From: Roseicyclus amphidinii
Lineage (GTDB): Bacteria; Pseudomonadota; Alphaproteobacteria; Rhodobacterales; Rhodobacteraceae
Direction of reading: 5' to 3'
Assembly: GCF_030163755.1 (NCBI RefSeq)
Contig: NZ_JASJOE010000016.1
Span: forward strand, 1 to 64,000
Length of the DNA stretch: 64,000 nt
Shown here one piece after another: positions 44,956-54,848 of the stretch (position 1 is its first letter; every line of letters starts with the position of its first letter). The notes beneath the pieces were generated by a model that saw nothing but the letters and a program-made list of their open reading frames with translations, was not told the origin of the DNA and did not search any database. The position numbers and the translations under genes were made by a program.

Positions 44956-46074
44956 TCACACCCGCATCGGCATCACGACATAGATCGCGGACGTATCATT
45001 GCCCTCGCGCATCAGCGTCGGCTCGCCGGGCGAGGAGAACATGAAGACCGCGTTCTCGCGGTCCACCTGGCTGGCGATCTCGAGCAGGTATTTCGCGTTG
45101 AAGCCGATCTCCAGCCGGTCGTCGCCATAGGCCACGGCCAGCTCTTCCTCGGCATTGCCCGCATCCGGCGCGTTCACCGACAGGACCAGCCGATCCTCGT
45201 CGAGCGCCATCTTCACCGCGCGCGAGCGTTCCGAGCTGACCGTCGCCACGCGGTCCACCGCCTTGGCGAAATCCGAGGCGTCAACCTCCATCCGGCGGGT
45301 GTTGTTCGTCGGGATGACGCGCGCGTAATCGGGGAAGGTGCCGTCGATGACCTTGGAGGTCAGCGTGATCTCGGGCGTGGCAAAGCGGATCTTGGTCTCG
45401 CTGACCGACACCGCGATCTGCGCCTCGTCATCGTCGAGAAGCTTGCGCATCTCGCCCACCGTCTTGCGGGGCACGATCACGCCCGGCATCTTCTCGGCGC
45501 CCTGCGGCAGCGCCGCGTCGATGCGGGCCAGTCGGTGACCGTCGGTCGCCACGGCACGCAGAACCGGGCCGGTCTCGCCCTCGGCGACGTGGAAATAGAC
45601 GCCGTTGAGGTAATACCGCGTCTCTTCGGTCGAGATGGCGAATTTCGACTTGTCGAACAGCCGCCGCAACACCGGCGCGGGGCAGGAGAAGTTGGCGGAA
45701 TACTCGGTCGCCGTCATGACCGGGAAATCCTCGCGCGGCAGCGTCGCCAGCTGGAAATTCGACCGCCCCGCCTGCACCGTCAGGCGGCCATGGGCGCTGT
45801 CCTCGCTCAGGGAGACCAGCGCGCCGTCGGGCAGCTTGCGCACGATCTCGTGCAGGGTCACCGCCGAGACGGTGGTCGCACCCGCGCGTTCCACCATCGC
45901 CGGGGCCTTGTCGACCACCTCGATGTCGAGATCGGTTGCGCGAAAGCTGACGGTGTCGCCCTCGGCCTCGATCAGGACGTTGGCGAGGATCGGAATGGTG
46001 TTGCGCCGTTCCACGACAGACTGCGCCTGAGAGACAGCGCGCAACAGCGTGGCGCGCTCGATCGAGAGTTTCAT
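44956..46074 (-). CDS. dnaN: DNA polymerase III beta sliding clamp
   Basis: 372 residues, standard clamp length with three repeated domains. Signatures are the N-terminus MKLSIERATLLRAVSQAQSV, NTIPILANVL, YYLNGVYFHV, VATDGHRLAR and the C-terminal MPMRV. It encircles DNA and tethers polymerase III. It is 137 bases after the dnaA stop and followed by recF. The ATG at 46074 matches the conserved start. Confidence 0.98.
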   Translation of the reverse strand: MKLSIERATLLRAVSQAQSVVERRNTIPILANVLIEAEGDTVSFRATDLDIEVVDKAPAMVERAGATTVSAVTLHEIVRKLPDGALVSLSEDSAHGRLTVQAGRSNFQLATLPREDFPVMTATEYSANFSCPAPVLRRLFDKSKFAISTEETRYYLNGVYFHVAEGETGPVLRAVATDGHRLARIDAALPQGAEKMPGVIVPRKTVGEMRKLLDDDEAQIAVSVSETKIRFATPEITLTSKVIDGTFPDYARVIPTNNTRRMEVDASDFAKAVDRVATVSSERSRAVKMALDEDRLVLSVNAPDAGNAEEELAVAYGDDRLEIGFNAKYLLEIASQVDRENAVFMFSSPGEPTLMREGNDTSAIYVVMPMRV

Positions 46075-46211
46075 TGCCCTGGCTCCGACAAGTGCGGGGG
46101 CCGCGAGCCTACCCGCCTCCCCCGTCAGCACAACCGTTTTTTCTAGGAGTGTCCGCGCGCGCCTCGGGCGTCAAGCCCCCACGCGGGGGCCTGCATGCCC
46201 GCACCGCGGTC

Positions 46212-47642
46212 TCAGGCTTCCAGCATCCGGCGCAGAAGCTCGGCATCCTCGGCGATCTGGCTGTCGACCGACATCAGTTCCTCGATCTTGCGCACGCCGT
46301 AAAGGACGGTGGTGTGATCCCGCCCGCCCAGCTTGCGGGCGATCTCGGGGTAGCTGCGGCTGGTCAGCGTCTTGGACAGGTACATCGCCATCTGCCGCGG
46401 CCGCGCCACGGCCCGCGCCCGGCTGGAGCCGGTGATATCGGCCTGCCGGATGTTGTAGTAATCGCAGGTGGTCTTGATGATCTGGTCCAGCGTCACCTTG
46501 CGGTCGGTCGAGCGCAGGATGTCCGACAGGCAATCCTGCACCATCTCGATGGTGATCTCGCGGCGCACGAGGTCGGCAAAGGCGAAGAGCCGGGTCAGCG
46601 CCCCCTCGACCACGCGGATGTTGGTCGAAATGCGCTGCGCCATGAACTCCAGCACGCCTTCGGCGATGCGGATCTGCGGGTTCTTGGCCATCGCGCGCTC
46701 GGCCTTGTGCTGCAGCACGCCGAGGCGCAGCTCGTAATCGGTCGGATGCAGGTCCACGACAAGGCCGCACTGCAGCCGCGAGGCGATGCGCGTGTCCAGC
46801 TCTTCCATGTCCACCGGCGCACGGTCGCCGGAGATGATGATCTGCTTGCCCTCTTCCACCAGCGCGTTGAACGTGTGGAAGAATTCCTCCTGGGTCGAGG
46901 TCTTGCCGGCGATGAACTGCACGTCATCGACCATCAGAACATCGACCGAGCGGAACATCTGCTTGAAGGTCATCGTGTCCTGCTCGCGCAGCGCGCGAAC
47001 GAAGCGATACATGAACTGCTCGGCGGAGAGGTAGAGGATGCGCGCCTCGGGAAAGCGGGCGCGCAGCTCCCAGGCGATGGCATGCATCAGGTGCGTTTTG
47101 CCAAGGCCGACGCCGCCATACAGGAACAGGGGGTTGAAGGTGACATCCCGCCCTTCGGCCACGCGCTTGGCGGCTGCATGGGCCAGCTCGTTGGGCTTTC
47201 CGACGATGAAATCCTCGAACCGGTAGGCCGGGTTCAGGGTGGCGCCCGGCAGGTCTGCGCTTCCGGTGCGCAGGGGGGCCGAGGGTGCCGGGGCGGAGGC
47301 AAGCGCCGTCGGGGCGGCTGCCGCGGCCGCGGGGGCGCTGGCTTGCGCCGGTTCCCTCGTCTGCGGCGCAGCGTTCGCATTGACCGCCTGTGCGGCAAGC
47401 CTCTGGCCCACGGAGAACTCGATCCGATCGACCGTCACCCCGGCCGAGATCAGGTGACGCAGGATCACGTCGCCGAAATTCTGCGACACCCACGAGCCGA
47501 AGAAATTCGTGGGCACGTGAAACCGCGCAGTGCGGTCATCGAGCCGGTCGAAGACGATGGGATCAATCCAGGCGGTGAAATTGTTTTCGCCAACTGCCTT
47601 GAGCAGTTCGCCCCGAACCTGCCCCCACGTCTCGTTCGTCAT
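46212..47642 (-). CDS. dnaA: Chromosomal replication initiator DnaA
   Basis: 476 residues. Domain I covers about 1-80, followed by an Ala/Pro-rich linker (about 85-125). The AAA+ domain has Walker A YGGVGLGKTHLMHAIAWEL and Walker B DVLMVDDVQFIAGK. Domain IV has the DHTTVLYGVRKIEE signature that binds DnaA boxes. It opens oriC and acts as a transcription factor. It lies downstream of rpsT across a 602-base gap, and upstream of dnaN. Confidence 0.98.
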   Translation of the reverse strand: MTNETWGQVRGELLKAVGENNFTAWIDPIVFDRLDDRTARFHVPTNFFGSWVSQNFGDVILRHLISAGVTVDRIEFSVGQRLAAQAVNANAAPQTREPAQASAPAAAAAAPTALASAPAPSAPLRTGSADLPGATLNPAYRFEDFIVGKPNELAHAAAKRVAEGRDVTFNPLFLYGGVGLGKTHLMHAIAWELRARFPEARILYLSAEQFMYRFVRALREQDTMTFKQMFRSVDVLMVDDVQFIAGKTSTQEEFFHTFNALVEEGKQIIISGDRAPVDMEELDTRIASRLQCGLVVDLHPTDYELRLGVLQHKAERAMAKNPQIRIAEGVLEFMAQRISTNIRVVEGALTRLFAFADLVRREITIEMVQDCLSDILRSTDRKVTLDQIIKTTCDYYNIRQADITGSSRARAVARPRQMAMYLSKTLTSRSYPEIARKLGGRDHTTVLYGVRKIEELMSVDSQIAEDAELLRRMLEA

Positions 47643-48244
47643 TCCTGCGCCCTTTCCGGCTTGTTCTGCATGGTCCCTTGCCGGACCCGATTCTCAAGTA
47701 TCAGTCGTCCATGACGACCCGTTGCGACACCTGCATCCCCAAGCCAACCGTTCCGCAACGGCATCCGGCCGAGTTCCCGCCCTGCGACACGACATGATAT
47801 TCCCGTTCCGGCCCACCACGTGTGCCGGTCCTGCGGAACGCTGTCATGATCGTCAAAACGGGCATCCCGAAGTCGGACGTGGAACAAGAAATGGACAATT
47901 CCGACGACACAATCGTCGGTTGCACCATTAACACAACGTCTACCGGTTCACCGTTTATAGGCTCGGATCATGAGTTTCATGACCTTTGCCGCCTTACCCG
48001 GCCCGACCTTGTGCTTGTCCCCTCGAACCGCCCCCCAGAGGCGCCTGAATCGCCTTCACAAGCTAGCGGATGGGCATGTGCCGCTGCAACGACTCTTCGA
48101 ACTTGACAGTTATGTGAACAGGCACCCCGAATCCTTCTCCGGGAACAGCCCGTTCAGACTCAATGACATTTTCAAATGCAAAGGGGCACCCCGAGGCCTC
48201 GGAGCGCCCACGAACCCACAACTCATGCGGGTATTTTCGACGGA
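47643..48244. other. 602-base gap upstream of dnaA
   Basis: No gene with convincing coding character. I looked for DnaA boxes (TTATCCACA and close variants) and found none, so an origin here is unlikely. The region presumably holds the dnaA promoter and leader and, at its far end, the rpsT terminator. Confidence 0.5.
48183..48208 (-). terminator. Possible rpsT terminator
   Basis: A perfect CCGAGG/CCTCGG core (48190-48201), flanked by GGGC/GCCC outer arms (48183-48186/48205-48208), forms a hairpin. On minus it is followed by CTTTGCATTT, a weak T-rich tail, 37 bases after the rpsT stop. Confidence 0.5.
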
Positions 48245-48511
48245 TCAGGCCTTGAGCGCCTTCACGCGCGACGACAGCCGCGACATTTTCCGGGCGACGG
48301 TGTTCTTGTGCAACACACCCTTGGTCACACCGCGCATCAGCTCGGGCTGGCAGGCCTTGAGAGCTTCCTGAGCGACGGCGTGATCGCCGGCCGCGAGGGC
48401 CTCCTCGACCTTGCGCAGGTAGGTGCGGATGCGCGAGCGGCGCGCCTTGTTGACGGCATAGCGGCGCTCGGCCTGGCGGGCGCGCTTCTTGGACTGGGGC
48501 GTATTGGCCAT
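48245..48511 (-). CDS. rpsT: 30S ribosomal protein S20
   Basis: 88 residues, highly basic, with the S20 signatures [17 protein letters not shown] and [15 protein letters not shown]. It binds 16S rRNA in the small subunit. The ATG at 48511 matches the family N-terminus; the frame is open 15 codons further. It is monocistronic, upstream of dnaA in the same direction, an order seen in many alphaproteobacteria. Confidence 0.97.
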   Translation of the reverse strand: MANTPQSKKRARQAERRYAVNKARRSRIRTYLRKVEEALAAGDHAVAQEALKACQPELMRGVTKGVLHKNTVARKMSRLSSRVKALKA

Positions 48512-48724
48512 GTCGTGTCTCTTTCGTCTCGTCGGGTCTATACAAATGCGGTTCACGCGGGAGATCCCGACCCCGGGTTCGCTACCGGGCGACTCTGGCC
48601 AAGGCGGGCCTCACACGCATGTCTGGCGCGGCGCATAGCGGCTTTCGCCGCTGGATGCAATTGCCGTTTGCACATGGCGGGGCCCGGCGACAGGATCGCG
48701 GTGACGGCAACCGGAGGATCAGGG

Positions 48725-50041
48725 ATGCAACTGGAACGGCGGGGCTGGGTGCCCGACACCTGCGAGGATCGCGTGACCGAGATCGCCGCGGCGACGGCCG
48801 GGGCCGAGAGTGCCGCGCTCATCGCCCGGATCGAGGCGCTGGCCGAGGAGAACCGCCGCATCCACGAGCGGGAGTGTTTCAACCTCAACCCCGCGACCAA
48901 CGTGATGAACCCGAGGGCCGAGGCGCTGTTGTCGTCCGGCATCTGCTCGCGCCCCTCGCTCGGCTATCCCGGCGACAAGTACGAGATGGGCCTCGAGGCC
49001 ATCGAGGAGATCGAGGTCATCGCCGCCGAACTGGCGGCCGAGGTCTTCGACGCCCGCTTCGCCGAGATCCGCGTGCCCTCCGGCGCGCTGGCCAATCTTT
49101 TCGCCTTCATGGCGACCTGCAAACCCGGCGACACGATCATCGCGCCGCCCGCCAGCGTCGGCGGGCATGTCACCCACCACGCGGCGGGCTGCGCGGGGCT
49201 TTTCGGTCTGCGCACCGTCCCCGCACCGGTCTCGCCCGAGGATTATTCCATCGACGTCGACGCCTTGGCCGATCTGGCCGAGCGCGAGCGGCCGAAGCTG
49301 ATCACGCTGGGCGCGTCGCTGAACCTCTTCGAGCATCCCGTGCGTGCGGTGCGTCAGATCGCCGACAGCATCGGCGCGACGCTGATGTTCGACGCCGCCC
49401 ATCAATGCGGGATCATCGCGGGCAAGGCCTGGTCCGATCCGCTCGCCGAGGGGGCGCACCTGATGACCATGTCCACCTACAAAAGCCTCGGCGGACCGGC
49501 GGGCGGGCTGATCGTGACGAATGACGCAAGCCTCGCCGAACGGCTCGACCACATCGCCTTTCCCGGCATGACGGCGAATTTCGACGCCGCGAAATCGGCG
49601 GCGCTGGCGGTGACCCTGCTGGACTGGAAGACCCATGGCCGCGCCTATGCCGCCAAGATGATCGAGGTTTCCAAGGCACTCGCCACCGCGCTCAAGGCGC
49701 GCGGGCTGCCGGTCTTCGAAACCGCCCGAGGGGCGACCGAAAGCCACCAGTTCGCCATCGCCGCCGCGGGTTATGGCGGCGGTCAGGCGGCGTCGAAGAC
49801 CCTGCGCAAGGCGGGCTTCCTCGCCTGCGGCATCGGCCTGCCGCTGGACGAGGTGCCGGGCGACATGAACGGGCTCAGGATCGGGACGCCGGAACTGGTG
49901 CGCTGGGGTGTGGACATCGCCGATGTCGATCCTATGGCCGACCTGATCGCCGAGGCGCTGGCCGCCAACGATCCCACGACCATCGCGCCCCGCACCGCCG
50001 CGCTGCGCGCGCGCTTCGACCGGCTGCACTACATCGCGTAG
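48725..50041 (+). CDS. SHMT-fold PLP-dependent enzyme, function uncertain
   Basis: 438 residues of the serine hydroxymethyltransferase fold. The PLP lysine lies in TMSTYKSLGGPAGGL, the pyridine-binding Asp in MFDAAHQCGIIAG, with GYPGDKYEMGLEAIEEIE, VPSGALANLFAF and GGHVTHHAAG also present. Several positions differ from true GlyA (SHMT normally reads TTHK-x-LRGPRGG and YPG-x-RYYGG), so this is probably a paralogue acting on another amino acid. GGAGG at 48715-48719 precedes the ATG at 48725. Monocistronic. Confidence 0.78.
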   Translation: MQLERRGWVPDTCEDRVTEIAAATAGAESAALIARIEALAEENRRIHERECFNLNPATNVMNPRAEALLSSGICSRPSLGYPGDKYEMGLEAIEEIEVIAAELAAEVFDARFAEIRVPSGALANLFAFMATCKPGDTIIAPPASVGGHVTHHAAGCAGLFGLRTVPAPVSPEDYSIDVDALADLAERERPKLITLGASLNLFEHPVRAVRQIADSIGATLMFDAAHQCGIIAGKAWSDPLAEGAHLMTMSTYKSLGGPAGGLIVTNDASLAERLDHIAFPGMTANFDAAKSAALAVTLLDWKTHGRAYAAKMIEVSKALATALKARGLPVFETARGATESHQFAIAAAGYGGGQAASKTLRKAGFLACGIGLPLDEVPGDMNGLRIGTPELVRWGVDIADVDPMADLIAEALAANDPTTIAPRTAALRARFDRLHYIA

Positions 50042-50067
50042 GGCCCGCCCCGGCGGGTCCGCGACGC

Positions 50068-50844
50068 TTACTTGTCGCGGAACTGCGCCTCGCGCTTCTC
50101 GAGGAAGGCGCTCATGCCTTCCTTCTGATCCTCGGTGGCGAAGAGCGCGTGGAACATCCGCCGCTCATAGAGCAGCCCCTCGCGCAGCGGCATCTCGTAG
50201 CTGCGGTTCACCGCCTCTTTCACGGCCATGGTGGCGATCATGGATTTCTCGGCGATCTTCGCCGCAGCGCCCATCGCCTCGTCCATCAGCTTCTTCGCGG
50301 GCACCACGCGGCTGACAAGGCCGGAGCGTTCGGCCTCTTCCGCATTCATGAAGCGCCCGGTCAGGTGCATGTCCATCGACTTGGACTTGCCCACGAAGCG
50401 CGTCAGGCGCTGCGTGCCGCCGATGCCCGCCACGACGCCAAGGTTGATCTCGGGCTGGCCGAACTTGGCGGTATCCGCCGCGATGATGAAATCGCACATC
50501 ATCGCCAGTTCGCAGCCCCCGCCCAGCGCGTAGCCCGCGACGGCGGCGATGATCGGCTTGCGCACGCGCAGCATCGTCTCGACCTCGCCGCCGAACATGT
50601 CGGAGGTGAAGACATCGACGAAGCTCTTCTCGCTCATCTCCTTGATGTCGGCGCCCGCGGCAAAGGCCTTGTCCGAGCCGGTCAGCACGATGCAGCGGAC
50701 CTTGTCGTTCTCGTCGGCCGATTTCAGCGCCTTCGCCAACTCGCCCAGAAGTTGCCCGTTCAGGGCATTCAGCGCATCGGGACGGTTCAGCTTGATGAGC
50801 GCGATGTGGTCTTCGATCTCGACGATCAGGGTCTCGTAGGCCAT
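50068..50844 (-). CDS. Enoyl-CoA hydratase/isomerase family protein
   Basis: 258 residues, a short-chain crotonase. The oxyanion-hole segments are [11 protein letters not shown] and [39 protein letters not shown] carries the catalytic Glu region. It hydrates 2-enoyl-CoA in beta-oxidation and resembles PaaF/Ech types, so it could serve the phenylacetate pathway 40 kb away, but nothing nearby shows that. Convergent with the SHMT-like gene; GC hairpins without a T run lie between the stops. Confidence 0.92.
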   Translation of the reverse strand: MAYETLIVEIEDHIALIKLNRPDALNALNGQLLGELAKALKSADENDKVRCIVLTGSDKAFAAGADIKEMSEKSFVDVFTSDMFGGEVETMLRVRKPIIAAVAGYALGGGCELAMMCDFIIAADTAKFGQPEINLGVVAGIGGTQRLTRFVGKSKSMDMHLTGRFMNAEEAERSGLVSRVVPAKKLMDEAMGAAAKIAEKSMIATMAVKEAVNRSYEMPLREGLLYERRMFHALFATEDQKEGMSAFLEKREAQFRDK

Positions 50845-50908
50845 GGGCGCGGGGTCTCCGGCTGTTGCTCAGGGGCGGAGGGTTAGCAGCACGACCGCCG
50901 GTTTCAAG

Positions 50909-51775
50909 CTATCTTTGACACGCCGGGCAATGGAAGCTCGACCGCCCCGATTGCACCGTTCGGCGGATTTTGCCTTGGCAGCCGGGCGTTTGGCAGGGCT
51001 CCCCCTCGCGGCCGTAGACCCGGAAGGTGTGTTGAAAATACCCCAGTTCGCCATCCGCCTGCCGGTAGTCGCGCAAGGATGACCCACCGGCAGCTATTGC
51101 CTCGGTCAACACATCGCGGATCACCGGCACCAGGGCGGCGACTCGGGGCGCGGCGATCCGGCCCGCGTGGCGCAGGGGCGAGATGCCCGCACGATGCAGC
51201 GCCTCGCAGACGTAGATGTTGCCAAGGCCCGCCACGATCTTCTGATCCAGAAGCGCGGATTTCACCGGCGTCCGCCGCCCGCGAAAGGCCGCCACGAGAT
51301 AGGGGCCGTCAAAGCCATTTCCCAGCGGCTCCGGCCCGATCCCCTTCATCAGCCAATGCCCCTCCAGCGCCTCGGTCGCACAGAGGTCCATCGCACCGAA
51401 ACGCCTTGCGTCGTTGAAGGTCACGCGCGCGCCCGCCTCGGTGTCGATCACGACATGGTCGTGCTTCTCGGGCGCGGGGTGGAGGTGATGGAACTGCGCC
51501 AGCATGTCCCGGTTGGCCTCCCCGCCCGAGACGATCATCCGCCCCGACATGCCCAAGTGAACGATCAGGGTCTCGCCCGTGTCGAGATCGGCCAGGATGT
51601 ATTTCGACCGCCGCCTCAGCTGCTCGATGCGCGCGCCGGTCAGCCGCTCGGCCATGCGCTCGGGAAAGGGCCAGCGCAGGTCCGGCCGGTTCACCTGTGC
51701 CCGCGCGATCCGCGCGCCCTCCAGCACGGGCGCAAGGCCGCGACGGACTGTCTCGACTTCTGGAAGTTCGGGCAA
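50909..51775 (-). CDS. mutM: Formamidopyrimidine-DNA glycosylase (Fpg/MutM)
   Basis: 288 residues. After removal of Met, the chain starts [13 protein letters not shown], giving the catalytic N-terminal proline and Glu2 that excise 8-oxoguanine. VSGLGNIY-like [19 protein letters not shown] and a C-terminal zinc finger ([12 protein letters not shown] ... CPAC) are present. The start must be a TTG at 51775, since the Pro next to it is essential; the frame remains open upstream to an ATG at 51856 that would bury the active site. Divergent from ubiE. Confidence 0.95.
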   Translation of the reverse strand: MPELPEVETVRRGLAPVLEGARIARAQVNRPDLRWPFPERMAERLTGARIEQLRRRSKYILADLDTGETLIVHLGMSGRMIVSGGEANRDMLAQFHHLHPAPEKHDHVVIDTEAGARVTFNDARRFGAMDLCATEALEGHWLMKGIGPEPLGNGFDGPYLVAAFRGRRTPVKSALLDQKIVAGLGNIYVCEALHRAGISPLRHAGRIAAPRVAALVPVIRDVLTEAIAAGGSSLRDYRQADGELGYFQHTFRVYGREGEPCQTPGCQGKIRRTVQSGRSSFHCPACQR

Positions 51776-51861
51776 GGCGGGCTTTCCTATGATGCGGGCG
51801 GCGTTGTAACGCCCGGAGCGGCCCTTATAAGAAGGGGCGACCAGTAAAAAGGACAAGCCCC

Positions 51862-52617
51862 ATGGCCGAAGACACGACCGGGCGGACGACCCATTTCGGC
51901 TACCAGGAGGTCGACGAGACCGAGAAGGCCGGGCTCGTCCATGGCGTCTTCACCAATGTGGCCTCGAAATACGACATCATGAACGACGTGATGAGCGTCG
52001 GCATCCACCGCGTCTGGAAGGACGCGATGATGGATTGGCTCGCCCCGCGCGCCGGACAGCGCCTGCTGGACGTGGCCGGGGGAACGGGCGATGTCGCCTT
52101 CCGCTTCCTAAAGCGCGCGCCGGGGGCCTCGGCCACCGTGCTCGACATGACCGAATCGATGCTGGTCGAGGGGCAGAAGCGGGCCGAGGCCGCTCAGATG
52201 GCCGACAAGCTCGAGTGGATCGTGGGCGACGCCATGGCGCTGCCTTTCGAGGACAACACATTTGACCGCTACACGATCAGCTTCGGCATCCGCAACGTGA
52301 CCCGCATTCCCGACGCGCTGTCCGAGGCGTTCCGCGTGCTGCGCCCCGGCGGGCGGCTGATGGTGCTGGAGTTCAGCCAGCTGCCCAATGACGGGCTGCA
52401 AAAGCTCTACGATCTCTATTCCTTCAACGTGATCCCCCGCATGGGGCAGGTGATCGCGGGCGACCGCGACAGCTACCAGTATCTCGTCGAATCGATCCGC
52501 CGCTTCCCGGACCAGGAGACATTCGCCACGATGATCCGCACCGCGGGCTTCGAACAGGTCAGCTACCGCAACCTGTCGCTGGGGATCGCCGCGCTGCATT
52601 CGGGCTGGAAGATCTGA
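51862..52617 (+). CDS. ubiE: Ubiquinone/menaquinone C-methyltransferase UbiE
   Basis: 251 residues. The SAM motif is [16 protein letters not shown], with the UbiE signatures [18 protein letters not shown] and [15 protein letters not shown]. It methylates the benzoquinol ring in ubiquinone synthesis. The ATG at 51862 is 86 bases from the divergent mutM start. ubiB follows one base after the stop. Confidence 0.96.
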   Translation: MAEDTTGRTTHFGYQEVDETEKAGLVHGVFTNVASKYDIMNDVMSVGIHRVWKDAMMDWLAPRAGQRLLDVAGGTGDVAFRFLKRAPGASATVLDMTESMLVEGQKRAEAAQMADKLEWIVGDAMALPFEDNTFDRYTISFGIRNVTRIPDALSEAFRVLRPGGRLMVLEFSQLPNDGLQKLYDLYSFNVIPRMGQVIAGDRDSYQYLVESIRRFPDQETFATMIRTAGFEQVSYRNLSLGIAALHSGWKI

Positions 52618-52618
52618 G

Positions 52619-54148
52619 GTGAAGGGCCCCCACAACATCTGGCGGCTGGTGCGCACCGGCGCCACCTTCGAGCGGACGGGCGCCATGGGTGCCGTGCTCG
52701 AGGCGCTCGAGGCACCGCGCTCGATCCGCATCGCGGCCCGCGTTCTGGGCTGGCCGTTCAAATGGCTCGGCCTGCGCGGCGACCCGAGCACGCCGCCCGT
52801 GCCCCGCGCGCTGACCGCGCTAGGGCCGGCCTATATCAAGTTCGGCCAGATCCTCTCGACCCGGCCCGACGTGGTCGGACACGAGATGGCGCTGCAACTG
52901 CAGGTTCTGCAGGACAAGCTGCCCCCCTTCCCGCGGGCCGAGGCCGCGCGCGTCGTCGCAAGCGAGATGGAAAAACCGCTCGAGGCGGTGTTTTCCGAGT
53001 TCTCCGAACCCGTCGCCGCCGCCTCCATCGCGCAGGTGCACCATGCGCGGCTGGTCGAGGACGGCCGCGAGGTGGCGGTCAAGATCCTGCGCCCCGGCAT
53101 CGAGCGTGCCTTCCGCAAGGATATCGACGCCTTCTACCTGATCGCCTGGTTCGTCGAGACGCTCTCGCCCGCCTCGCGCCGGTTGCGCCCGCGCGACGTG
53201 ATCGCGCATTTCGAGGGCGTCGTGATGCAGGAGCTGGACCTGCGGATCGAGGCCTCGGCCTGCGGCGAGTTCCACGCCAAGACCAAGGACGATCCGGGCT
53301 TCGTCGTGCCGCAGGTCGAGTGGTTCCTTTCGTCGCGGCGCATGATGACGCTGGAATGGGTGACGGGCACGACCCTGTCCGATCTCGCCACCATCGACGC
53401 CATGGGTCACGACCGCCGCGCGCTGGGCGAGCGGGTGCTGCAGATGTTCCTGCGCCATGCGCTGCGCGACGGGTTCTTCCACGCCGACATGCACCAGGGC
53501 AACCTCAAGGTCGCGCCGAACGGCGATCTCGTGGCGCTGGATTTCGGCATCATGGGGCGGCTCGACGCCTACACCCGCCGCGTCTACGCCGAGATCCTGA
53601 TGGGCTTCATCCGCAAGGATTACCGCCGCGTCGCCGAGGTGCATTTCGAAGCAGGCTACGTGCCCGCCGACCGCGACATCGACGAGTTCGCGCAGGCGCT
53701 GCGCTCGGTCGGTGAGCCGATCTTCGGCATGGATGCCAGCCGCATCTCGATGGCGCGGCTTCTGGCCTATCTCTTCGAGGTGACCGAACGCTTCGGGATG
53801 GAGACGCGGACCGAGCTGATCCTGCTGCAACGCACCATGGTGGTGGTCGAGGGCGTGGCCCGCTCGCTCGATCCCGAGATCAACATCTGGACCGTCGCCC
53901 GCCCCGTGGTCGAGGAATACATCAAGGAAAACATCGGCCCCAAGGCCGCGGTGCGCGACCTTTACAACACCGCGCGCATCCTCGCGCGCTTCGGCCCCCG
54001 CTTGCCCGCGCTGGCCGAGCGCGCGCTGTTGGCACAGGCCAATCCGCCGCGGGCCGAGCGCCGCTCGCCCTGGGCCGAGCGGATCGGGATCGGGCTGGCC
54101 GGGGTGGCCGTCGGGCTCGGGGTGGCGGTGCTTCTGGCATTTGTCTGA
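52619..54148 (+). CDS. ubiB: UbiB family kinase-like protein for ubiquinone synthesis
   Basis: 509 residues of the ABC1/UbiB atypical kinase family. The KxGQ motif reads AYIKFGQILSTRPDVV, then AAASIAQVHHARL, the VAVKILRPGI lysine, and HADMHQGNLKVAPNG with LVALDFGIMG as the catalytic and metal loops. The C-terminus has a membrane helix pair (IGIGLAGVAVGLGVAVLLAF). It supports ubiquinone synthesis at the membrane. The GTG at 52619 follows ubiE by one base, so the two are coupled. Confidence 0.95.
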   Translation: MKGPHNIWRLVRTGATFERTGAMGAVLEALEAPRSIRIAARVLGWPFKWLGLRGDPSTPPVPRALTALGPAYIKFGQILSTRPDVVGHEMALQLQVLQDKLPPFPRAEAARVVASEMEKPLEAVFSEFSEPVAAASIAQVHHARLVEDGREVAVKILRPGIERAFRKDIDAFYLIAWFVETLSPASRRLRPRDVIAHFEGVVMQELDLRIEASACGEFHAKTKDDPGFVVPQVEWFLSSRRMMTLEWVTGTTLSDLATIDAMGHDRRALGERVLQMFLRHALRDGFFHADMHQGNLKVAPNGDLVALDFGIMGRLDAYTRRVYAEILMGFIRKDYRRVAEVHFEAGYVPADRDIDEFAQALRSVGEPIFGMDASRISMARLLAYLFEVTERFGMETRTELILLQRTMVVVEGVARSLDPEINIWTVARPVVEEYIKENIGPKAAVRDLYNTARILARFGPRLPALAERALLAQANPPRAERRSPWAERIGIGLAGVAVGLGVAVLLAFV

Positions 54149-54156
54149 AACGGGCG

Positions 54157-54828
54157 TCAGCGCGCCGCACCGCGCAGGCCCATGACATCGCCCGAGGGGA
54201 TCGAGACACCATCCTGCATGGTCAGCCAGATCTCGCCATCGACCAGCGCGGCTTCCTCGACGGTGGCGTAGACCATCGCGCCGCGCTCCTCCAGCATATC
54301 CGCGCCCGACCAGCTGCGGATTGCGAAACTGTAAAGCCCCGGCAGCACCGCCGCGCCATCCGTGCCGGTCCCGGTCCAGGTGACCCTGTCCTGGCCGGGC
54401 GCGAGCGGCAGCTCCTGCACGATCTCGCCGCGCTCGTTGCGCACGATCAGCTCCACCCGGTCGGCAAGGGCATGGGGCGCGGCCGACAGGCTCACCTCCT
54501 GTCCGTCGAAATTGACCGGCATCTCGGCCCGCGCCTCCATCCCGATCCAGCCGCCGAGCTGCCCCATGCCAAGCGTGGCAAGCCCGCGCTGCAGCCCGGT
54601 CAGAAGGTCGTTGCTGCGCACCTGCTGCTCGACGCCCGAGAACTGGGCCAGCTGGCTGGCGAACTCGGTCGACTCCATCGGGTTGAGCGGGTCCTGGTGC
54701 TGCATCTGCGTGGTGAGAAGCCGCAGGAAGGTCTCGAAATCGGCGCTGATCGTGCCCGCGTCGGCGCTGGCGCTGGCGCTGGCGGTCCTGTCGGTGGTGG
54801 CGGTCGGGGTCTGAGGGATGTCCATCAA
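54157..54828 (-). CDS. flgD: Flagellar hook assembly protein FlgD
   Basis: 223 residues. The conserved N-terminal region reads FETFLRLLTTQMQHQDPLNP then MESTEFASQLAQFSGVEQQV, followed by an FlgD Tudor/Ig-like C-terminal part. It caps the growing hook and lets FlgE subunits assemble. It follows fliK by 20 bases on minus, the pair forming one unit. Confidence 0.94.
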   Translation of the reverse strand: MMDIPQTPTATTDRTASASASADAGTISADFETFLRLLTTQMQHQDPLNPMESTEFASQLAQFSGVEQQVRSNDLLTGLQRGLATLGMGQLGGWIGMEARAEMPVNFDGQEVSLSAAPHALADRVELIVRNERGEIVQELPLAPGQDRVTWTGTGTDGAAVLPGLYSFAIRSWSGADMLEERGAMVYATVEEAALVDGEIWLTMQDGVSIPSGDVMGLRGAAR

Positions 54829-54848
54829 GGGGCCTTTCGCAGGGGCGG

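Noticed and set aside
47643-48244. An oriC in the dnaA upstream gap
   Set aside because: No DnaA-box cluster or AT-rich unwinding element was seen.
48176-48724. Long in-frame extension upstream of the SHMT-like gene
   Set aside because: It crosses the rpsT gene on the opposite strand and lacks homology; the ATG at 48725 has its own GGAGG.
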